Below, one piece after another: positions 1-6,874 of a DNA stretch of 10,339 nt. The DNA lies in contig DBWN01000078.1 of NCBI GenBank assembly GCA_002308935.1, forward strand, positions 1-10,339. Reading direction: 5' to 3'. The DNA comes from Bacteroidales bacterium UBA1237. GTDB lineage: Bacteria > Bacteroidota > Bacteroidia > Bacteroidales > UBA932. The position numbers were made by a program, and so were the translations under genes. The notes under the pieces are model-generated. The model did no database searches and was not told the origin of the DNA. It was given only the letters and a program-made list of their open reading frames with translations. Positions within the stretch are counted from its first letter, which is position 1. Each line of letters opens with the position of its first letter.

Positions 1-126
1 CTCGACCTTATCGGCGATCTGAGACTTGTGGGAGGATTCCTGAAAGCGAAGGTCGAAGCTTTCAAACCCGGACATGGCATCAACACCAGGGCCGCTGCCA
101 AGGTTTTGGAAGTTTTGGGACAATAA
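1..126 (+). CDS. lpxC: UDP-3-O-acyl-N-acetylglucosamine deacetylase (LpxC), C-terminal end only
   Basis: The last 41 codons of a gene that begins left of the window. LpxC is the zinc-dependent deacetylase for the committed step of lipid A synthesis, acting in the cytoplasm. The visible part holds LDLIGDL at residues 1-7 and PGH at 23-25. In LpxC the zinc ligand Asp242, Asp246 and catalytic His265 have exactly this spacing: here Asp2, Asp6 and His25, with 23 residues from first Asp to His as in E. coli and Aquifex. The protein stops 16 residues after the His. Most Bacteroidota LpxC proteins continue into a fused FabZ dehydratase domain, and none follows here. The next gene is lpxA, the neighbour expected in this phylum. 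The identity is well supported. Whether the missing N-terminal part is normal cannot be seen. Confidence 0.87.
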   Translation, partial: LDLIGDLRLVGGFLKAKVEAFKPGHGINTRAAAKVLEVLGQ

Positions 127-234
127 TCACGCAAGGATTCCCGTTTAAGGGGTTTATTCTTATGAATTGCTGTCTCAGGAAGTGTTTTTCCGATAAAAAT
201 GCTTTCCTTTGCAGACATTGAAATAATAAACGTA

Positions 235-1047
235 ATGAGCAATATACATCCTCTGGCATCAGTCAGCCCCAAAGCCACTATCGGCGAGAACGTCGAAATC
301 GGACCTTATGCATTCATTGATGACGATGTGGTCATCGGAGACAATTGCATAATCCATCCCCATGCTGTCATCTACAAGTACGTGAAGATGGGTAGCGGCT
401 GTGAAGTTTTCCCTGGTGCCGTCGTAGGTGCTGTCCCTCAGGACCTGAAGTTCGACGGAGAGGTCACTTACGTCGAAATCGGCAACAATGTCACCATTCG
501 TGAATGCGCCACCATCAACAGGGGTACCAAGGCTTCTCATAAGGGCGTGACAAAAGTGGGTGACAACACACTTATCATGTCTTATGTGCACATCGCCCAT
601 GACTGCAACATCGGCAGACACTGCATCCTTGTGAGCTACGTGGGAGTCGCCGGTGAAACCGACATCGATGACTGGGCTATCCTCGGAGGCGGAGTCAAGG
701 CTCATCAGTTCACCAAGATCGGCTGTCATGCAATGGTCGGAGGAACTTGCGGAGTCAACAAGGACGTCCCTCCTTATTCACTTTGCGCCAAGGACCCTCT
801 CACCTATGTTGGTGTCAACGTCGTGGGTCTCCGCAGGAGAGGATTCTCCCCGGATGTCATAAGGAACATAAAGGACATCTACGACACTATCTATTTTCAG
901 GGCCTCAACATCACCGACGGCTGCGCCAAGGTTGAAGAAGGCTTCCCCGACAGCGAAGAGAAGGAGACAATCCTCAACTTCATCCGCAACTCCAAGAGAG
1001 GAATCGTCCGCGGTATGGACGGTCACGAGAAGATATCCATGGAATAG
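235..1047 (+). CDS. lpxA: UDP-N-acetylglucosamine acyltransferase (LpxA)
   Basis: LpxA transfers a hydroxyacyl chain from acyl carrier protein to the 3-OH of UDP-GlcNAc, the first reaction of lipid A synthesis, in the cytoplasm as a homotrimer. The 270-residue protein is mostly left-handed beta-helix hexapeptide repeats (about residues 5-190) followed by the alpha-helical C-terminal domain. The catalytic segment HIAHDC is at 119-124, with His122 matching E. coli His125 and His119 matching His122. HQF at 157-159 matches the E. coli His160 region. PQDLKF (68-73), INRGT (94-98) and KDVPPY are also conserved. I chose the ATG at 235 because homologs start just before the first repeat; an in-frame ATG at 199 would add 12 unconserved residues. 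There is no Shine-Dalgarno, only an A-rich leader. It lies 108 bases after lpxC and shares one base with the next gene. The sequence resembles the E. coli type along its whole length. Confidence 0.96.
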   Translation: MSNIHPLASVSPKATIGENVEIGPYAFIDDDVVIGDNCIIHPHAVIYKYVKMGSGCEVFPGAVVGAVPQDLKFDGEVTYVEIGNNVTIRECATINRGTKASHKGVTKVGDNTLIMSYVHIAHDCNIGRHCILVSYVGVAGETDIDDWAILGGGVKAHQFTKIGCHAMVGGTCGVNKDVPPYSLCAKDPLTYVGVNVVGLRRRGFSPDVIRNIKDIYDTIYFQGLNITDGCAKVEEGFPDSEEKETILNFIRNSKRGIVRGMDGHEKISME

Positions 1048-1703
1048 TGCTTCTGTCGACGGCATATTTCCCGCCGGTGTCGTGGTTCGCCCTGGCAGCG
1101 AAAGACTTTACCCTGTCCCCGGACAGGGTAATCGCGTCTAAAGTGTACCTCGAAGCGAATGAGACTTACCTCAAGCAGACCTATCGTAACCGTTGCCGTA
1201 TAATGACTTCCCAAGGAGTGGAAGCCCTCTTTTTCCCGATAATCCATGACGGTGACTATTCCATAACCAAGGTCAAGGTCGATTATTCCACCCCATGGGT
1301 CCAGCGGACCGAAAGGGCGATAGCCTCTGCTTATGAGAATTCAGCGTTCTTCACCTATTACGGGGATGAACTCTTCTCCATTCTGGACTCAAAGCCGGAG
1401 AGACTATGGGATCTAAACCTTTCGATAATCCGCTTTTTCCTTGACAAGATAAAGATAGGAGCGGAAATCTTCCCGACCGCTTCTTATACTCCGAGAGGGG
1501 AATCATCCCGGTTGTACGGGGAGGATTTCAGGGACATCATCCATCCCAAAAAGCCCAATACCGTCCTTGAGGATCTGGGGCTCGGGAAGGAGTATTTCCA
1601 GGTGTTCAAACAGAAATGGGGATTCGTTGAGGATCTGTCCATAATGGATCTTCTGTTCAATGAGGGTCCATCATCCATAATCTACCTTAAAAAACTTCCT
1701 TGA
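1047..1703 (+). CDS. WbqC-like family protein
   Basis: This 218-residue cytosolic protein belongs to the WbqC-like family. Its biochemical role is not firmly established; the family takes its name from a gene in O-antigen clusters. Visible family features are the N-terminal AYFPPVSWF segment (residues 6-14), and an ExxETYLKQTYRNRCRI block (about 36-52) followed by GVEALFFPI. There is no signal peptide or membrane segment. The start is GTG at 1047-1049, whose first base is the last base of the lpxA stop (TAGTG), so the two genes are probably translationally coupled. No ATG sits nearby in this frame, and homologs start at the same hydrophobic strand. The position in a lipid A operon suggests a surface glycolipid role. 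That is inference from context. Confidence 0.88.
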   Translation: MLLSTAYFPPVSWFALAAKDFTLSPDRVIASKVYLEANETYLKQTYRNRCRIMTSQGVEALFFPIIHDGDYSITKVKVDYSTPWVQRTERAIASAYENSAFFTYYGDELFSILDSKPERLWDLNLSIIRFFLDKIKIGAEIFPTASYTPRGESSRLYGEDFRDIIHPKKPNTVLEDLGLGKEYFQVFKQKWGFVEDLSIMDLLFNEGPSSIIYLKKLP

Positions 1704-1718
1704 GTGCTTCTTCGTTTA

Positions 1719-1749
1719 TTTGTAGAGAATCCAAATTGAACTAACTTTG
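1719..1749 (+). promoter_or_regulatory. Bacteroidota-type promoter for aguA
   Basis: TTTG at 1719-1722 and TAACTTTG at 1742-1749 match the -33 (TTTG) and -7 (TAnnTTTG) elements of the Bacteroidota primary sigma factor, with a 19-base spacer. Transcription would start about 5-8 bases downstream, near 1754-1757, giving a leader of roughly 30 bases before the aguA ATG. This is a motif match only. Confidence 0.7.
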
Positions 1750-1753
1750 TAGA

Positions 1754-1767
1754 CTGACGTTCGTCAG
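1754..1767 (+). repeat. Inverted repeat at the predicted aguA transcription start
   Basis: CTGACG (1754-1759) and CGTCAG (1762-1767) are perfect inverted copies around TT. As RNA this gives a five-pair stem closed by a GUUC tetraloop. It sits immediately downstream of the -7 element, at the place where the transcript should begin. It could be an operator for a repressor, a 5' stabilising hairpin, or chance. Confidence 0.5.
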
Positions 1768-1787
1768 AACAAAACACGATATCGGAT

Positions 1788-2828
1788 ATGAGATTGCCTG
1801 CAGAATGGGAGAAACAGAGCGGAGTCCAGCTCACATGGCCGGATTCCACGACACCGTGGTACGAAATCGACAAGGTCATTGACTGCTATGTGAATATAGC
1901 GGCCGCCATCTCTTCAAGAGAAAAGCTTCTTGTCGTGACGACTGACCCGGCGGCAACCAAGCTTGACATAGCCGTGCGTGCCGCAAGGATGGGGGTGAAG
2001 ATCGATGTGTCCGGGATTCTTTTCGCCCAGAGCCCGATAAATGACACATGGGCCAGAGACCATGGCGGAATCTCAGTATGGGGTGATGAAGGCGAGAAAT
2101 ACCTGTATGACTTCGTTTTCAACGGGTGGGGCCTCAAGTTCGCTTCCAATCTCGACAATCAGATAACGAAGAAGATTTTCTTCGACGGCACTTTCCAACC
2201 TGATGTCATGTGCGTGGACATGCGGCCGTTCGTACTTGAGGGAGGCAGCATCGAATGCGACGGCAAAGGAACACTTATGGCGACGACAGAGTGCCTTACC
2301 TCATTGAACCGCAACGAGTACCTCTCCCGTGAGGAGATCGAGGACGAATTGTGCCACGCTTTCGGTCTGGAAAGGGTCCTGTGGCTGGACAGCGGTTCGA
2401 TAGAGGGTGATGACACTGACAGCCATGTCGACATCCTGGCAAGGTTCGCTTCCCCGGATACGATCATATATTGCAAATGCGAGGATCCCGAGGACCCGAA
2501 CTTCATTCCCCTCGGTGAGATGGAAGCACAGCTCAAGGAATTCAGGACACTTGACGGGAAACCCTACAATCTGATTCCTCTGCCCCTTCCTCCGAAGATG
2601 TATCTTGAAGGATACCGTCTTCCCGGTTCATACGCCAATTTCCTTATCATCAACGGAGCAGTGCTGATGCCGGGTGCCGGTGATGAAGAACTCGACCGCA
2701 GAGCGGCTTCAGTCCTCAAGGGAGCGTTCCCGGGAAGGGAAGTCGTCACCATTGACTGCAGACCCCTGCTTTCAGGTCATGGCGGTCTCCACTGCGTAAC
2801 GATGCAATTCCCTGGAGGTTGGCTTTAG
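1788..2828 (+). CDS. aguA: Agmatine deiminase
   Basis: AguA hydrolyses agmatine to N-carbamoylputrescine and ammonia, the first step of the agmatine route to putrescine, in the cytoplasm. The 346-residue protein covers the whole PAD_porph-type amidinotransferase fold. Visible active-site blocks are NDTWARDHGG (85-94, Asp91), LEGGSIE (150-156), DTDSHVDILARF (209-220, His213) and a C-terminal GGLHCVTMQ (332-340) with nucleophile Cys336. The length fits agmatine deiminases. There is no signal peptide, which argues against a secreted peptidylarginine deiminase. The ATG at 1788 follows the promoter and inverted repeat, and the protein opens with the family-typical RLPAEWEKQSGVQLTWP. The gene for the next enzyme of the pathway begins 26 bases after its stop, so the two form a pathway operon. 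Confidence 0.94.
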   Translation: MRLPAEWEKQSGVQLTWPDSTTPWYEIDKVIDCYVNIAAAISSREKLLVVTTDPAATKLDIAVRAARMGVKIDVSGILFAQSPINDTWARDHGGISVWGDEGEKYLYDFVFNGWGLKFASNLDNQITKKIFFDGTFQPDVMCVDMRPFVLEGGSIECDGKGTLMATTECLTSLNRNEYLSREEIEDELCHAFGLERVLWLDSGSIEGDDTDSHVDILARFASPDTIIYCKCEDPEDPNFIPLGEMEAQLKEFRTLDGKPYNLIPLPLPPKMYLEGYRLPGSYANFLIINGAVLMPGAGDEELDRRAASVLKGAFPGREVVTIDCRPLLSGHGGLHCVTMQFPGGWL

Positions 2829-2854
2829 TAAGAAACAAGAACAATAACATAGTC

Positions 2855-3739
2855 ATGAGAATCCTCAATGTCGGAATGGTCCAGCAGTCATGCGGACCGG
2901 ATATCGAAGCCAACATCCGTAAGATCGAGGCCAATGTCAGGGACTGCGCCTCAAAAGGAGCACAGCTGGTGGTCCTCCAGGAACTTCACAATTCAGTGTA
3001 TTTCTGCCAGACTGAAGAAGCCGCTCTTTGTGATCTCGCAGAGACGATTCCCGGACCTTCAACCGAAAGATACGGCCTTCTCGCAAAGGAACTCGGCATA
3101 GTGATAGTGACTTCCCTTTTCGAAAAGAGGGCACCTGGACTCTATCACAATACCGCCGTTGTCATTGAAAAGGACGGAACCATAGCGGGATGCTACCGTA
3201 AGATGCATATCCCGGATGATCCCGGATACTATGAGAAGTTCTACTTCACACCGGGAGACATGGGATTCAACCCGATTGATACATCTGTGGGAAGGATTGG
3301 AGTTCTGGTTTGCTGGGACCAGTGGTATCCCGAAGCCGCCAGGCTTATGGCTCTTGCCGGAGCTGACATTCTGGTATATCCCACCGCCATCGGAGGAGTC
3401 GGGACTGACCCCGTTGAAGAACAGAAGGTCCAGAGGCAGGCATGGCAGCTGGTCCAGAGGGGACATTCCGTCGCCAACGGCCTTCCTGTCATTACAGTGA
3501 ACCGTGTAGGACACGAGCCGGATCCTTCCGGAAATACAGTCGGACTGGATTTCTGGGGATACTCTTTCGCTACCGGACCCCAGGGCGAGATTCTCGTGCA
3601 GATGTCAACGGACAAGGAAGAGAATGCGGTAGTCCCCATCGATCTTGACAGGACGGAATACGTCAGAAGGGGATGGCCGTTCCTTAGGGACCGCAGGATA
3701 GACGCTTACGGGGATATCCTCAAAAGATATCGCAAATAA
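2855..3739 (+). CDS. aguB: N-carbamoylputrescine amidase
   Basis: AguB hydrolyses N-carbamoylputrescine to putrescine, carbon dioxide and ammonia, completing the pathway begun by the preceding gene. The 294-residue protein is a nitrilase-superfamily (CN hydrolase) enzyme with the Glu-Lys-Cys triad in place: Glu43 in LQELHNSVYF, Lys116 in YRKMHIPDD and Cys153 in VCWDQWYPEAAR. The YFCQ and DQWYPE segments are typical of the carbamoylputrescine amidase branch. I chose the ATG at 2855 because it is directly before the first beta strand (RILNVGMVQ). A TTG at 2819 would add 12 polar residues and overlap the end of aguA by 10 bases. The start is A-rich upstream without a Shine-Dalgarno. purT follows after 27 bases. 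Confidence 0.94.
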   Translation: MRILNVGMVQQSCGPDIEANIRKIEANVRDCASKGAQLVVLQELHNSVYFCQTEEAALCDLAETIPGPSTERYGLLAKELGIVIVTSLFEKRAPGLYHNTAVVIEKDGTIAGCYRKMHIPDDPGYYEKFYFTPGDMGFNPIDTSVGRIGVLVCWDQWYPEAARLMALAGADILVYPTAIGGVGTDPVEEQKVQRQAWQLVQRGHSVANGLPVITVNRVGHEPDPSGNTVGLDFWGYSFATGPQGEILVQMSTDKEENAVVPIDLDRTEYVRRGWPFLRDRRIDAYGDILKRYRK

Positions 3740-3766
3740 AACGGACAACAATTAAAGATTTCAATA

Positions 3767-4951
3767 ATGGTCAACATCGGTACAACATTTACGCCCCATG
3801 GGAAGAAGGCTCTCCTGTGCGGCTCCGGAGAACTCGGTAAAGAGGTCGCTATAGAACTCGAACGCTACGGAGTGGAAGTGGTCGCGGTGGACAGGTATGA
3901 GGGAGCTCCCGCCATGCATGTCGCCCAGAAATGCCATGTCCTCTCTATGCTTGACGGGGATGCCCTTGAGAAAGTGATAAGGGAAGAGAACCCAGATCTG
4001 GTGATCCCTGAAGTAGAGGCCATCGCCACCGACCGCCTAGTCAAACTTGAAAGCGAGGGTTTCCATGTGATCCCCACGGCGAAGGCGACCCGTCTCACCA
4101 TGAACCGTGAGGGTATACGCCGCCTTGCCGCCGAGGAGTTGGGACTCCCTACTTCCAGGTATGAATTCGCTGAGAATTACGAAGAGTTTAAGGCTGCGGT
4201 AGGACGTATCGGCTGCCCCTGCGTCGTAAAGCCGGTCATGAGTTCTTCGGGTCACGGACAGAGTGTTGTCCACGATCCCTCTGAGATTGATTCCGCTTGG
4301 CACATTTCCCAGGAAGGCGGAAGGGCCGGAGGCGGAAAGGTCATCGTGGAAGGTTTCGTGAACTTCGATTACGAAATCACTCTCCTGACTGTCCGTCACT
4401 GCGGAGGAACCACTTTCCTCAAGCCCATCGGTCACCATCAGGTGGACGGAGACTACCGTGAGTCATGGCAGCCCCAGCCCATGTCCGAGGACGCCATAGC
4501 GAAGGCACAGGACATCGCCGGCAAGATCACCGCCGCTCTCGGAGGCTACGGAATCTTCGGCGTTGAAATGTTCATCAAGGGTGACGACGTCATTTTCAGT
4601 GAGGTTTCCCCCAGACCCCATGACACCGGTATGGTCACAATGATATCCCAGGATCTGTCCGAGTTCGCTCTTCATGCGAGGGCCGTCCTCGGTCTCCCTA
4701 TCCCCGAAATCAAGTTCTACGGCGCTTCCGCTTCCAAGGCAGTCGTCGTTGAGGGCAACACGAGGGAATACGAGTTCTGTGATGTGGACAAGGTCCTTGA
4801 GGAGCCCGGAGTCCAGATGAGGATATTCGGCAAGCCCGAAATCAAGGGCCACCGCCGTCTGGGAGTCATTCTTGCGACAGCTCCTACAGTGGAGGAAGCT
4901 CTCGCGAAGGCTGAGAGGGCTTACGCCAAACTGACCGTTAAGGTCTATTGA
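3767..4951 (+). CDS. purT: Formate-dependent phosphoribosylglycinamide formyltransferase (GAR transformylase 2)
   Basis: PurT makes formyl-GAR from GAR, formate and ATP, the folate-independent version of the third step of purine synthesis, in the cytoplasm. The 394-residue length matches E. coli PurT (392). The N-terminal nucleotide-binding fold has GSGELGKE (19-26) and PEVEAIATD (81-89). The ATP-grasp part has VKPVMSSSGHGQS (154-166) and the nearly invariant FSEVSPRPHDTGMVT (277-291). The C-terminal lid carries FGKPEIKGHRRLGV. PurK and carboxylase homologs lack the SPRPHDTGMVT form, so the assignment is firm. It sits 27 bases after aguB on the same strand and ends at a strong hairpin, so it is probably cotranscribed with aguAB. 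No metabolic reason for that pairing is obvious. Confidence 0.96.
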   Translation: MVNIGTTFTPHGKKALLCGSGELGKEVAIELERYGVEVVAVDRYEGAPAMHVAQKCHVLSMLDGDALEKVIREENPDLVIPEVEAIATDRLVKLESEGFHVIPTAKATRLTMNREGIRRLAAEELGLPTSRYEFAENYEEFKAAVGRIGCPCVVKPVMSSSGHGQSVVHDPSEIDSAWHISQEGGRAGGGKVIVEGFVNFDYEITLLTVRHCGGTTFLKPIGHHQVDGDYRESWQPQPMSEDAIAKAQDIAGKITAALGGYGIFGVEMFIKGDDVIFSEVSPRPHDTGMVTMISQDLSEFALHARAVLGLPIPEIKFYGASASKAVVVEGNTREYEFCDVDKVLEEPGVQMRIFGKPEIKGHRRLGVILATAPTVEEALAKAERAYAKLTVKVY

Positions 4952-4958
4952 TGAGACT

Positions 4959-4970
4959 GCCCTTAAGGGC
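4959..4970. repeat. 12-base perfect palindrome after purT
   Basis: GCCCTTAAGGGC is a perfect palindrome beginning 7 bases after the purT stop and followed by TGAAAAAG. With no unpaired loop it is a poor RNA hairpin on its own. It may add to the termination region or be a protein site. No second copy was noticed in the window. Confidence 0.35.
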
Positions 4971-4980
4971 TGAAAAAGAT

Positions 4981-5020
4981 ACGGGAAGGATTTCCATCGG
5001 AGGAGTTCCTTCCCGTTTTT
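4981..5020 (+). terminator. Rho-independent terminator after purT, possibly bidirectional
   Basis: ACGGGAAGGA (4981-4990) pairs perfectly with TCCTTCCCGT (5007-5016), and the + strand continues in a T run to 5020. On the opposite strand the A run at 4973-4977 gives a T tract after the same stem. The hairpin can therefore also end the convergent peptidase gene at 5053. Confidence 0.8.
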
Positions 5021-5052
5021 CCGTTTTTAGCGTTTACGGAGGGGTCTGTTCC

Positions 5053-5895
5053 TTATAACGTCAGACAATCTTTCGGAAGATAAACGGCGACGGTCTTCCT
5101 CATGAAGTAAGGATATGACATGTAGAACAGTCCGCCATGAGGGTTTTTGGTACCCCATGAGTTCTTCATGATGAAATAAGGCTTCCCTTTGGAGTCCCTG
5201 GCTATTCCCACTATCGCCATGCAGTGGTTGTCACTGGTCTTTCCTCCTATAAGGCCTATTCTCGCCACGCCCTTTTCCCTTTTGAATCCCCGCTCGGAAG
5301 TGTCACCTTCCCAGCAGACTCCACGGCCGCTGCGGACCGCTTTCTCCGTTGTCTTGAGGATGGAATCCATTTCCATGTTCAATAAGGTGTTGTCCTCCCA
5401 GTTGTCGGGGAATGGCGCCACGAATTCTTCCCCTTTGGGGACGGATGAGGTACTTCCCAGCCCTATGTAATATCCGGGAGGGGAGACCCTTGCCGCATAT
5501 TCCAGAGGAGTGAGGGTTTCGCCTTCAAGAATGACTTCTGACGGAAGAGGGTCATCCGTGGTCTGCATCTGGTCGAAAGGAACGATTCCGTATCTTTCCA
5601 GAGAGTTCAGAAGTGTTCCGGCGACTCCCCGGCAGGACTTGGGCGCGCGGGGATCAGATTCCGTCATCTTTGAGATCCATGCCACCGAAAGATGGACGGA
5701 ATCTCCTTTCGAGATGTTCTCGGTCTCGATTGCGGCTAGCATGGCGTATGCCCAACAGAAATTGTTGTCAGCTCCTTGACGCTTTATGGGGGTGTAGGAA
5801 TTGAGGACCTCGTCCGTGAAAGAGCCGCTCTCCCTGGTGCAGGAAAGCGTGACAAGAGAGAGAACGATCGTCAGGAAGAGTTTCGGAAGCTTCAT
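5053..5895 (-). CDS. C1-type (papain/bleomycin hydrolase-like) cysteine peptidase, putative lipoprotein
   Basis: This 280-residue protein has a short lipoprotein-like signal (KLPKLFLTIVLSLVTLSC, Cys19; the lipobox TLSC is imperfect) and a mature papain-fold domain. Active-site elements are in order: Gln40 of the oxyanion hole and Cys47 in RQGADNNFCWAYA, His224 in SDNHCMAIVG, and Asn245 in KNSWG. The RQG/CWAY and KNSWG forms recall the C1 peptidases related to bleomycin hydrolase. It is far shorter than bleomycin hydrolase itself (about 450 residues) and lacks a long propeptide. It probably acts on peptides at the cell envelope; the substrate is unknown. I chose the ATG at 5895 because an upstream ATG at 5925 would put extra residues before the signal peptide and overlap the upstream gene. 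The start is 4 bases after the HAD gene stop, so the two are cotranscribed. Confidence 0.85.
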   Translation of the reverse strand: MKLPKLFLTIVLSLVTLSCTRESGSFTDEVLNSYTPIKRQGADNNFCWAYAMLAAIETENISKGDSVHLSVAWISKMTESDPRAPKSCRGVAGTLLNSLERYGIVPFDQMQTTDDPLPSEVILEGETLTPLEYAARVSPPGYYIGLGSTSSVPKGEEFVAPFPDNWEDNTLLNMEMDSILKTTEKAVRSGRGVCWEGDTSERGFKREKGVARIGLIGGKTSDNHCMAIVGIARDSKGKPYFIMKNSWGTKNPHGGLFYMSYPYFMRKTVAVYLPKDCLTL

Positions 5896-5899
5896 CGCT

Positions 5900-6733
5900 T
5901 TATTTTGACAGGTACTCCAAGTCACTGTCCGCCTTTATCTTGTCTATTATGGAGCAGACTATCTTGAACGCCTTGCTGTCTTTGGTGTATACGGCCGGAG
6001 CGATGAAATTGACCCTTCCTTGACGATGGAGCTTCTCGGCGACAGCCTTCTTGTTGGCTATCTCGGGGTTGTATACCGCTATGGAATTGCCGCCGAACAT
6101 GTTCACTATCTTCATGCAGGGGACATCGGTTTCTCCGTCTCCGAAGTATATCATCCTGGTGAAAGGTATCCTCTTTTTCTCATCCGGAAGTGAATCATTC
6201 ACCATCTTGGAATCCCTTGCGCTGAAGATGCCTTTGTTTATCTTGAACATGAACTGGGTTTTCGCCGTATAGTCCACCGCGATTCCTGGCCATTCCGCTT
6301 CACCTTTCTCGTCATAGATGTAGGTGCAAGCGAATATGTGCTTGAACTCGTGCGCTATTGGGCTTCCCTCGATTATCTCCTTGAGTCCTGATGAATTGAT
6401 GTAATGCTCTATTTTTACTCCGTGTGCCTGCCCGTACTCGTTCACGAGGCGGAACCATCCCCTCACTCCGGAGAACAGTTCTATGTGTTGGCCGAACTTT
6501 CCGAAATCGCTTCTTCTGAGCTTGATGCCGTGCTTCTTCGCCTCATCGAACATCAGCTTCATATAAGCGAGGATATTGCTTGCGTCCTGACCTTTCGCTA
6601 TGCCGTCGCTCATTGTCCAGAATTCGGCGGGGTTGGATCCTATCGCTTGGATGAAACCGAACTCCTGCATGTTGCCGGGGGAGAGGGTGCCGTCGAAATC
6701 GTAAATCAGTGCGACAATTGGTTTCTTTCTCAT
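5900..6733 (-). CDS. HAD-superfamily hydrolase
   Basis: A 277-residue cytosolic haloacid-dehalogenase-fold protein, probably a phosphatase of unknown substrate. Motif I is YDFDGTLSPG (11-20) with nucleophile Asp12 and acid/base Asp14. Motif II is the Ser114 region in YINSSGLKEI. A lysine of motif III lies in TAKTQFMFKINKG (157-168). Motif IV is YFGDGETDVPC (196-206) with Asp199 and Asp203. A helical insertion of about 90 residues between motifs I and II forms a C1-type cap as in phosphoserine phosphatase-like members. The ATG at 6733 precedes the first beta strand. The frame stays open to 7168, but that extension is antisense to the acyl-CoA synthetase and has no HAD features. It is followed after 4 bases by the C1 peptidase gene. 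I do not recognise a specific function. Confidence 0.87.
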   Translation of the reverse strand: MRKKPIVALIYDFDGTLSPGNMQEFGFIQAIGSNPAEFWTMSDGIAKGQDASNILAYMKLMFDEAKKHGIKLRRSDFGKFGQHIELFSGVRGWFRLVNEYGQAHGVKIEHYINSSGLKEIIEGSPIAHEFKHIFACTYIYDEKGEAEWPGIAVDYTAKTQFMFKINKGIFSARDSKMVNDSLPDEKKRIPFTRMIYFGDGETDVPCMKIVNMFGGNSIAVYNPEIANKKAVAEKLHRQGRVNFIAPAVYTKDSKAFKIVCSIIDKIKADSDLEYLSK

Positions 6734-6843
6734 ATAATATTTTTTGTGCCCTTTTATAACTGCAAAAAGCGGTCCTTCTGGATCGGAATACGGTGTATCG
6801 GAGGATTTTGGCGTGATTTTTTCAAACATGTTGACAATTGTTG

Positions 6844-6851
6844 TATTTTTG
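6844..6851 (+). promoter_or_regulatory. Possible -7 promoter element for the acyl-CoA synthetase gene
   Basis: TATTTTTG matches the Bacteroidota -7 consensus TAnnTTTG and lies 23 bases before the start codon. No clear TTTG stands 19-21 bases upstream; there is only a T-rich stretch around 6817-6822. The match is therefore partial. The 141-base divergent region 6734-6874 must hold the start signals for both strands, and I found no equally good element for the - strand. Confidence 0.45.
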
Positions 6852-6874
6852 TGGACGTCAAATAACAAAAACAG

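Noticed and set aside
204..211. TTCCTTTG as a possible -7 element for lpxA
   Set aside because: It has one mismatch in the key TA, no TTTG at the right distance, and lies in what is probably an lpxC-lpxA operon.
259..729. Open frame of 156 codons on the - strand
   Set aside because: It lies entirely antisense to lpxA, whose active-site motifs are intact, and its translation resembles no family I know.
2819..2854. TTG start for aguB
   Set aside because: It would add 12 polar residues before the conserved first strand and overlap aguA; the ATG at 2855 fits the family.
4037..4852. Two long - strand frames opposite purT
   Set aside because: They are mirror frames of a highly conserved gene and have no motifs of their own.
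6831..6836. TTGACA as an E. coli-type -35 element
   Set aside because: No TATAAT-like box follows at 16-18 bases, and the better local match is the Bacteroidota-type TATTTTTG.
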